DNA of 12,138 bases, from assembly GCA_030697445.1 (NCBI GenBank), contig JAUYPY010000036.1:1-12138 (forward strand), written 5' to 3'. The position numbers were made by a program, and so were the translations under genes. This document shows positions 8,326-12,138 of the stretch, in pieces; position 1 is the first letter of the stretch; the number at the start of each line of letters is the position of its first letter. The notes beneath the pieces were generated by a model that saw only the letters and a program-made list of their open reading frames with translations, had not been told where the DNA came from and ran no database searches. The stretch is from a bacterium. GTDB lineage: Bacteria; Patescibacteriota; Minisyncoccia; Phycocordibacterales; UBA10002.

Positions 8326-8649
8326 ATGAAGAAAGTCTTAACAAACGGAGAACTACTTTTGGTAGAAAGTATATTGGGAGAGTATGTATTGAGAGAGGAA
8401 GTGATGGCTCCGAAAAATACCGCTCGGCTCAAAAGAGCACTCATCAAAGTTATATCTCTACTGGACGAACGCGAACGCATTATTGTTGAATTAAGAGTTG
8501 GATTGGTAGATGGCCGTCCACGAACATTCAGGGAGATAGGAGAACAATTTAAGGTCACTGGTACTCGCATTCGCCAAATTGTAGCTAAGGCGATGCGTAA
8601 GGCGAGACATCCTACACGAATTCATTTTCTTGATGGGTTTTACTCTTAG
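8326..8649 (+). CDS. Stand-alone sigma-70 region 4 (helix-turn-helix) protein
   Basis: A 107-residue protein whose residues 45-98 align by eye with region 4 of group 1 sigma factors: LLDERERIIVELRVGL, then TFREIGEQFKVT (67-78), then RIRQIVAKAMRKARHPTR (81-98). There are no regions 1-3, so it cannot act as a complete sigma factor. It may bind promoters alone, bind the RNA polymerase flap, or regulate transcription. The recognition helix departs from the family: TRERIRQIE of E. coli sigma-70 is TGTRIRQIV here, so the -35 contacting residues equivalent to R584 and E585 are Gly and Thr, while R588 is kept. The N-terminal 44 residues are unassigned. It has its own promoter, a good ribosome site and a terminator, and is divergent from mreB. 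Confidence 0.8.
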   Translation: MKKVLTNGELLLVESILGEYVLREEVMAPKNTARLKRALIKVISLLDERERIIVELRVGLVDGRPRTFREIGEQFKVTGTRIRQIVAKAMRKARHPTRIHFLDGFYS

Positions 8650-8671
8650 AGCATTTGCGCAAAAGCTCTAA
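8646..8671 (+). terminator. Hairpin at the stop codon of the sigma-like gene
   Basis: TTAGAGC (8646-8652) can pair with GCTCTAA (8665-8671) around a 12-base loop. The stem includes the TAG stop codon. It has no T-run of its own and probably works with the terminator directly after it. Confidence 0.35.
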
Positions 8672-8675
8672 AAAC

Positions 8676-8705
8676 GCCGCATGGTTCGCCCAGCGGCTTT
8701 TTTTA
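8676..8705 (+). terminator. Rho-independent terminator
   Basis: GCCGC (8676-8680) and GCGGC (8693-8697) form a GC stem with a 12-base loop, followed directly by seven T residues (8698-8704). AAAA precedes the stem, so it may also work for minus-strand transcripts arriving from the regulator gene. Confidence 0.8.
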
Positions 8706-8750
8706 TTCCCCCCCCAACCCTCTCCTTCCTTTATTTTCCCTCATTCCCCC

Positions 8751-8792
8751 ACCTATTCCAATTACTTGCTATAGCAGATAACTGGAAGAGGT
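8751..8792. repeat. Palindrome P1 (42 bases, imperfect), 3' of the PaaX/Cas2-like gene
   Basis: A 42-base dyad centred on TTGCTATAGCA, with 16 of 21 possible Watson-Crick pairs plus one G-T. It is 34/42 identical to palindrome P2 at 9409-9450. At two pair positions (7/36 and 12/31) C-G in P2 is T-A in P1, so both sides changed together; this suggests that the dyad itself is under selection. It lies 1 base beyond the stop codon of the regulator gene. Confidence 0.85.
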
Positions 8793-8793
8793 G

Positions 8794-9375
8794 TTATTTT
8801 TTGAGTTCAAAATGGCGGAGCAATTCGGCTTCGTGCGAAACGGAAGAAAGGGTTGCGTAGCGAACAAAATGCCGCACATTGAAAAAGGTGGCGATAAAAT
8901 CAATCTCGTCGCGGCAGGGGTACGGATGCACGAACACCGACTTTTGCCAATGATAAAAGTCCAAATCGTACAATTTCAGCCGGAGCGATTCGCGTGCGGT
9001 TTTCCAACCTTCGGGAATATCAAAAAATACCGCGTGCCACATTCCGTCCCATTGTGTTGGCTTCGCTATCTCCATTTTGTGCAGATGAAAGGTGAGCGCC
9101 CGCTTTTTGCCGCGTTCAGAGAGGACAACAGTGCGCATTCCGTCTGTATCTTCTTCTATACGCACTAATTGCTCATCTTCAAATTCCTGAATAATACGAT
9201 AGAGATAAGCGCGGTTAATCTGTTTCCACTCTTTCGCCAATTCGCCGAGAATGCGAAACTGCCTTGGTAGGGTTCCGGCAAAGCTAAGCGCTATGCCCGC
9301 CTGCAGTAACAGAAGCACTTTCTGCTTGACTGGACTAGAGATGCGCCTTTTGCGTACAAAAAGTGTTTTTCTCAT
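8794..9375 (-). CDS. PaaX-like winged-helix regulator with Cas2-like domain
   Basis: A 193-residue protein. Residues about 15-95 look like a winged helix: a hydrophobic helix (QKVLLLLQAGIALSF), a helix pair with AYLYRIIQEFEDEQLV, and a wing ending in LSERGKKRAL. Residues about 108-190 look like the central domain of PaaX, which shares the Cas2 fold: WHAVFFDIPEGWKTARESLR, then LDFYHWQKSVFVHPYPC, then EIDFIATFFNVRHFVRY. D119 in FFDIPE is at the position of the Cas2 metal-binding aspartate. Such Patescibacteria proteins are often labelled Cas2 by automatic annotation, but there is no CRISPR array or cas1 here, so a transcription regulator is more likely. The ATG at 9375 is preceded by a weak AAAGAA. 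The gene is bracketed by palindromes P1 and P2, P2 overlapping its predicted -35, so autoregulation is likely. Confidence 0.75.
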   Translation of the reverse strand: MRKTLFVRKRRISSPVKQKVLLLLQAGIALSFAGTLPRQFRILGELAKEWKQINRAYLYRIIQEFEDEQLVRIEEDTDGMRTVVLSERGKKRALTFHLHKMEIAKPTQWDGMWHAVFFDIPEGWKTARESLRLKLYDLDFYHWQKSVFVHPYPCRDEIDFIATFFNVRHFVRYATLSSVSHEAELLRHFELKK

Positions 9376-9390
9376 TTCTTTTATTCTTTT

Positions 9391-9419
9391 ATCTTATTTT
9401 ATTTTAATACCTCTCCCAA
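9391..9419 (-). promoter_or_regulatory. Possible promoter of the PaaX/Cas2-like gene
   Basis: On the minus strand TTGGGA (9419-9414), 17 bases and TAAGAT (9396-9391) could form a promoter. The -35 lies inside the arm of palindrome P2, so a protein bound there would block polymerase. Each hexamer matches consensus at 4 of 6 positions. The region between P2 and the ATG is A-rich and offers other -10-like hexamers. Confidence 0.4.
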
Positions 9420-9450
9420 CTATCTGCTATAGCAGATAGTTGGGAGAGGT
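9409..9450. repeat. Palindrome P2 (42 bases, perfect)
   Basis: A perfect 42-base palindrome: 21 bases, ACCTCTCCCAACTATCTGCT plus A, followed by its exact reverse complement. It has no loop and no T-run on either side, so it is not a normal terminator. It lies 33 bases before the PaaX/Cas2-like start codon and 33 bases after the proS stop codon. It may be an operator, a cruciform, or the end of a small mobile unit whose other end is P1. Confidence 0.95.
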
Positions 9451-9483
9451 TACTACTGCATCATATAGTGTTACTGGTGGACC

Positions 9484-10731
9484 CTACTTTCCGGAAATCA
9501 TTTTTAATAATTCCGCGTGAGAGATGAGGCGTGGGGAGTCACTTGTTCGTTCTTTTATTTCAACTTTTCCGACAGGGGTTTTTTCGGAGATGACTGCGCG
9601 GAGCGGAATGCCGATAAGGTCGGCGTCCGCAAACTTTTCGCCAGCGCGCGCATCGCGTTCGTCGTAAAGTGTTTCAATGCCGACTTTTTGCAATTTTTCG
9701 TACAGCGCATCTGCTTCTTTTTTAACTTTCGCGGAAGAAGCGAGCGATATGAGATGCACGGTAAATGGCGCAATGTTTTTTGGCCACACGATTCCTTTTT
9801 CATCTGAAAATAATTCAACCACAACGCCCATCGCCCGCCCCGGCCCAATGCCGTAACTGCCCATAAACACGGGTAATTCTTTTCCTGTTTCGTCGCGATA
9901 CTGCAAACCGAGCGCATCGGAAAACTTAGTGCCGAGCGTAAAGATGTTGCCGACCTCAACTGCTTTCTCGCGCGTAAACTTTTCTCCGCCACATTTAGGA
10001 CATACTGTTTGTTCGGTAATAATTTCGTCATTCAACGCAATGCTACACTTTTCGCACAAATGAATCGTATCCTCTCCTGCGGCGCAAATGGTCTGAAACT
10101 CATGAGAGTTCTTGCTAAACGATCCGCCGGAGGCGAACGCAAGAACGGTCTTCTCCCCTATACCGATGCGTTTGAAAATAGTGTTGTACGCTTTTTTGAC
10201 CTGTTCGTAAAAGGGTGTGTGCTCAGCTTCGTTTCTGCTAAACGAGTACAAGTCCTTCATCAAAAACTCTCTGCCGCGAATGATACCGCTTCGTGCACGC
10301 AGCTCATTCCGAAACTTCACTTGAAATTGGTACAGGTATTTCGGGAGGTCTTTATAAGAAGAAATGTGGTCTCGCATAAGTGCGGTCAATGGCTCCTCGT
10401 GCGTAAAAGCAAGTCCTGTTTCCGCGCCGCCCTTGAGTTCGGTCTTGAACCACGAGTCCACCGCCTTTTCATCCCACCGTCCCGTCTTTTCCCACACTCC
10501 TTTGTCTTGCAAAGCAGAAAGAAAAAGCTCTTGCCCGCCGAGCGCGTTCATTTCTTCGCGAATAATGCCGATTATTTTATTCAACACGCGAAGTCCGAGA
10601 GGCAAATACGAATACACGCCAGCCATTTCTTTGTGGATAAACCCCGCGCGAATTAAAAGCTTCGCGTTTTGCGACACCTCATCTTTCGGCGCATCCCGCC
10701 GCGTTTTGGTAAAAAGAAACGATTGCTTCAT
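9484..10731 (-). CDS. proS: Prolyl-tRNA synthetase, short form without editing domain
   Basis: This class II enzyme charges tRNA-Pro with proline in the cytoplasm. It has 415 residues. THEE (110-113) is the proline-site loop, motif 2 is FRNELRARSGIIRGREF (140-156), and motif 3 is SYGIGPGRAMG (292-302). The anticodon-binding domain spans about 322-415 (TLYDERDARAGEKFADADLIG). The usual roughly 180-residue editing insert between motifs 2 and 3 is missing; standard bacterial ProS has about 570 residues. In its place two Cys pairs, CEKC (226-229) and CPKC (244-247), sit only 14 residues apart and probably form a zinc ribbon. The ATG at 10731 fits the typical N-terminus MKQSFLFTKTRRDAP. There is no Shine-Dalgarno, and a TATACT lies 8 bases before the ATG. 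Confidence 0.95.
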   Translation of the reverse strand: MKQSFLFTKTRRDAPKDEVSQNAKLLIRAGFIHKEMAGVYSYLPLGLRVLNKIIGIIREEMNALGGQELFLSALQDKGVWEKTGRWDEKAVDSWFKTELKGGAETGLAFTHEEPLTALMRDHISSYKDLPKYLYQFQVKFRNELRARSGIIRGREFLMKDLYSFSRNEAEHTPFYEQVKKAYNTIFKRIGIGEKTVLAFASGGSFSKNSHEFQTICAAGEDTIHLCEKCSIALNDEIITEQTVCPKCGGEKFTREKAVEVGNIFTLGTKFSDALGLQYRDETGKELPVFMGSYGIGPGRAMGVVVELFSDEKGIVWPKNIAPFTVHLISLASSAKVKKEADALYEKLQKVGIETLYDERDARAGEKFADADLIGIPLRAVISEKTPVGKVEIKERTSDSPRLISHAELLKMISGK

Positions 10732-10739
10732 GTTTTTAT

Positions 10740-10745
10740 AGTATA
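10740..10745 (-). promoter_or_regulatory. -10 box of proS, predicted leaderless
   Basis: TATACT on the minus strand is 8 bases before the proS ATG, the same distance as at the DUF8128-like gene. There is no TGn extension and no convincing -35. Transcription from it would start at or within 1-2 bases of the ATG. Confidence 0.45.
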
Positions 10746-10809
10746 CCCTATCATGTGGAGTTATTGTAGCATTTGCGCGAACCTATTTTCAAGAAAAAAT
10801 GAAGGACTA

Positions 10810-10887
10810 GCGTTTCCCCGCGCGTGCTACGCACGCCTCTGTGCGAAACACAGAGCTTTCCAAGAATGGAAAGTGCGGGGAAAACGC
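10810..10887 (+). other. Four-way-junction structured element in the proS-mazF gap
   Basis: A closing stem pairs GCGTTTCCCCGC (10810-10821) with GCGGGGAAAACGC (10875-10887), 12 pairs with one bulged A. Inside are three hairpins with no linker bases between them: GCGTGC/GCACGC (10822-10836, loop TAC), CTCTGTG/CACAGAG (10837-10855, loop CGAAA) and CTTTCCA/TGGAAAG (10856-10873, loop AGAA). The only unpaired junction base is T10874. All 32 pairs are Watson-Crick, which chance would not give. The same fold is possible on either strand or as extruded DNA. It is not a tRNA: stem and loop sizes do not fit. Strand is given as + only by convention. Confidence 0.85.
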
Positions 10888-10904
10888 AATACAAAGCGGA
10901 CGAA

Positions 10905-10945
10905 GTTTTGCGAAAGCTATTTTCGGGAGGAAGGATTCGCAAAAC
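10905..10945 (+). other. Second hairpin in the same gap
   Basis: GTTTTGCGAA (10905-10914) and TTCGCAAAAC (10936-10945) form a perfect 10-bp stem with a 21-base loop that contains GGGAGGAAGGA. It starts 17 bases after the four-way-junction element and may belong to the same structured RNA or DNA element. Confidence 0.7.
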
Positions 10946-11070
10946 CGAGACTAATGTTTTTGAAATTCGACGGGATTCGGGTTTCCGCCCCGCAGGAGGG
11001 TGCGGGAGGAATGGGGGGCGGGCATTTTGGATTTTGGCGGAGGGGGCTTATAGAAATTCAAATACAAAAT
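10946..11070. other. G-rich intergenic stretch with a nested dyad
   Basis: Between the structured elements and the mazF-like promoter there is no convincing gene. CCCGCA (10989-10994) can pair with TGCGGG (11001-11006), and CCGCCC (10985-10990) can pair instead with GGGCGG (11016-11021). The plus strand is rich in G runs (GGGGGG at 11013-11018, GGGGG at 11042-11046). Confidence 0.5.
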
Positions 11071-11071
11071 A

Positions 11072-11080
11072 TGGTAAAAT
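11072..11080 (+). promoter_or_regulatory. Extended -10 promoter of the MazF-like gene
   Basis: TGGTAAAAT is a TGn-extended -10 whose last base is 6 bases before the ATG at 11087. No Shine-Dalgarno lies between them, and no -35 is obvious, as allowed for extended -10 promoters. The transcript would begin at the ATG. Confidence 0.55.
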
Positions 11081-11086
11081 CTTTCT

Positions 11087-11476
11087 ATGAAGGATTTTGA
11101 CTCTTGGAATGAATTAAAAAAGAAAATTGAAGACGAGAAAAATGATCCTGATAAATTTCCAAAAGAGGGAGAAGTTTGGATGTGTAGTTTAGGAAGAAAT
11201 ATCGGTTTTGAACAAAACGGTTCAGGAGGCAATTTTTCTCGCCCAATTTTAATTATTAAAAAATTTAACAACCACATGTTTTGGGCTGTATCACTTTCCA
11301 CGAAACAGAAAGATTTTGATTTTTATTTCAATTACACTGATCCCAATAATCAAAAAGTTTCTGCCATTTTAGCTCAAATGAAATTATTGAGTGTGAAAAG
11401 ATTAAAAAGAAAGCTCTATGAGGTTCCAAATGAACTTTTTGATGAAATTAAACAAAAATTAAAATCTTTCCTCTAG
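11087..11476 (+). CDS. PemK/MazF-like toxin family protein, no antitoxin seen
   Basis: A 129-residue protein. After a charged N-terminal helix (about 1-25) the PemK/MazF-like barrel begins with EGEVWMCSLGRNIGFEQNGS (27-46), then FSRPILIIKKFN (50-61), MFWAVSLST (64-72), and later VSAILAQMKLLSVKRLKRKL. These resemble MazF-type mRNA interferases, in which GEVW, RP and the strand ending LS/LT form the core and active site. The family members known as toxins normally have an antitoxin gene just upstream; here there is only structured noncoding DNA, so this may be a solitary or domesticated toxin, or its antitoxin is elsewhere. The gene is clearly more AT-rich than proS or mreB (17 of 60 bases are G or C in 11101-11160), suggesting transfer. 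Confidence 0.75.
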   Translation: MKDFDSWNELKKKIEDEKNDPDKFPKEGEVWMCSLGRNIGFEQNGSGGNFSRPILIIKKFNNHMFWAVSLSTKQKDFDFYFNYTDPNNQKVSAILAQMKLLSVKRLKRKLYEVPNELFDEIKQKLKSFL

Positions 11477-11482
11477 AAACTC

Positions 11483-11507
11483 GAAACCCCGCTTTTGGCG
11501 GGGTTTC
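11483..11507 (+). terminator. Strong hairpin after the MazF-like gene
   Basis: GAAACCCCGC (11483-11492) pairs perfectly with GCGGGGTTTC (11498-11507) around TTTTG. It starts 6 bases after the stop codon. The T-rich part is within the 3' arm rather than a free tail, so termination may be partial; the shape is suited to either strand, since the neighbouring gene converges. Confidence 0.6.
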
Positions 11508-11521
11508 TCGGAGCCTTTCGG

Positions 11522-11548
11522 CACTTTGTATACTTAGTATAGCAAGTG
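11522..11548. repeat. 27-base imperfect dyad
   Basis: CACTTTGTATACT, one central T, and AGTATAGCAAGTG pair at 11 of 13 positions. On the minus strand it reads CACTTGCTATACT at its start, sharing the 10-mer ACTTGCTATA with palindrome P1 (8764-8773). It lies between the mazF-like hairpin and the convergent membrane protein gene. Confidence 0.6.
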
Positions 11549-11611
11549 AGTAAAAGAAGTCAAGCGAAAATCAAACAGGCTTTTTAGCTAGGCAAGACAA
11601 GACCTAGTCAT

Positions 11612-12138
11612 CTAACGATTTCCCAAAGCTAAAAAAATATAAATTATTCCATTAAGAAGATTCAGTGTAGCAATTAGCACAATAACAAGTGAATAGTGAT
11701 TAAAAATCGAGATTTGCTCAATTGGCACATTGGGATAAGTCTCTTTTAGGGAATTCCAAATCTCGCCTTTCATAAGCATACTCATCTTTACACCACTTTC
11801 TTTATAAATGGTGATCGGAAATAAACTTGAATAATTCACTTGTTGTGACAAATCACCCCAAGTCCAAGGTGTTGTAGTTTTATATGCAATAAATTTTTTA
11901 ATATCAGATATATCAATTCTCTCACGCTTATTTGATTTGTATTCAACCTCGATTGCATCTTTGTCAATAAAAATTGTTTTAGGACCCCTAAAGAAAAAGT
12001 GTGTCAGAGTTATAACTGGTATTACTGTAAATAATAACCACTGTAACCAAATAGGGATGCTTTTAATAAAATTAAATATATAGGAAAGGCCATCAATAAA
12101 TTTAGTGGTAAAAAGGAAATAAGGAATGAGTAAAATTA
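11612..12138 (-). CDS. Membrane protein of unknown function (5'-truncated by window edge)
   Basis: The frame is open from the right edge of the window to a TAG at 11612-11614, giving 174 visible residues; the start lies outside. There is a hydrophobic segment at about 27-50 (WLQWLLFTVIPVITLTHFFF), then a soluble part of about 100 residues beginning TIFIDKDAIEVEYKSNKRER and IDISDIKKFIAYK, then a C-terminal membrane segment (about 152-172). The soluble part, with an 'I.ID.D.I' strand followed by a 'DISDIKK' helix, recalls bacterial PH-like membrane proteins, but I do not recognise the family with confidence. The DNA is very AT-rich, like the MazF-like gene. A TTG at 11851 is unlikely to be the start because coding-like sequence continues upstream. 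Confidence 0.65.
   Translation of the reverse strand, partial: ILLIPYFLFTTKFIDGLSYIFNFIKSIPIWLQWLLFTVIPVITLTHFFFRGPKTIFIDKDAIEVEYKSNKRERIDISDIKKFIAYKTTTPWTWGDLSQQVNYSSLFPITIYKESGVKMSMLMKGEIWNSLKETYPNVPIEQISIFNHYSLVIVLIATLNLLNGIIYIFLALGNR

Noticed and set aside
8751..9450. CRISPR locus suggested by the Cas2-like protein and repeats
   Set aside because: There are only two palindromes, separated by a gene, with no spacer array and no cas1 or effector gene.
8650..10778. The 11-mer AGCATTTGCGC occurs at 8650-8660 and 10768-10778
   Set aside because: It is a single short match between a terminator-region hairpin and a promoter-upstream region with no shared context; probably chance.
10810..10887. 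Cloverleaf-like fold of 78 bases as a tRNA gene
   Set aside because: The stems are 12, 6, 7 and 7 bp with loops of 3, 5 and 4 bases; there is no anticodon loop of 7, no T-loop consensus and no D-arm consensus.
10824..11090. Plus-strand open frame of 88 codons through the proS-mazF gap
   Set aside because: It runs through the perfect hairpins, has no ribosome site or family resemblance, and ends inside the MazF-like start.
11588..11607. CTAGG...CCTAG hairpin near the end of the right-hand membrane protein gene as a terminator
   Set aside because: The stem is only 5 bp and AT-containing, and no T-run follows on the minus strand.

Overview
This window most likely comes from a Candidate Phyla Radiation bacterium (Patescibacteria, probably Parcubacteria). 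That is inferred from compact genes, an MreD-like protein of only about 90 residues, a prolyl-tRNA synthetase without an editing domain, a wall-cluster membrane protein of a type I associate with Patescibacteria, and a PaaX/Cas2-like regulator of the type common in that group. UGA is used as a normal stop at several genes, so the SR1/Gracilibacteria code does not apply.

Bases 1-8213 are one minus-strand block read from right to left: mreB, mreC, mreD-like, mrdA (PBP2), a DUF8128-like membrane protein, mltG, then gyrB, which runs off the left edge. The mre/mrd genes overlap or nearly touch and look like one operon for rod shape and lateral wall synthesis. The DUF8128-like gene and mltG are 2 bases apart and seem to have their own promoter. 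gyrB also has a good promoter in the mltG-gyrB gap.

Bases 8214-9483 hold a divergent plus-strand gene for a stand-alone sigma-70 region 4 protein, closed by a terminator. Next to it is a minus-strand PaaX/Cas2-like regulator gene bracketed by two related 42-base palindromes, one perfect. This gene-plus-palindromes unit is one of the two most interesting things here.

Bases 9484-10731 are proS (minus). The 355-base gap 10732-11086 contains no convincing gene, but it holds a compact four-way-junction fold (10810-10887: a 12-bp closing stem and three directly abutting hairpins), another 10-bp hairpin and a G-rich dyad. This is the second main item. From about 11,050 on the DNA becomes visibly AT-rich: a solitary MazF/PemK-like toxin gene (plus), a strong hairpin, a 27-base dyad, and a membrane protein gene (minus) that enters from the right edge.

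Several genes have a TGn-extended -10 box only 6-12 bases before the ATG and no Shine-Dalgarno sequence. They are therefore predicted to be transcribed as leaderless or nearly leaderless mRNAs. The sigma-like gene is the exception, with a clear AAAGGA site.
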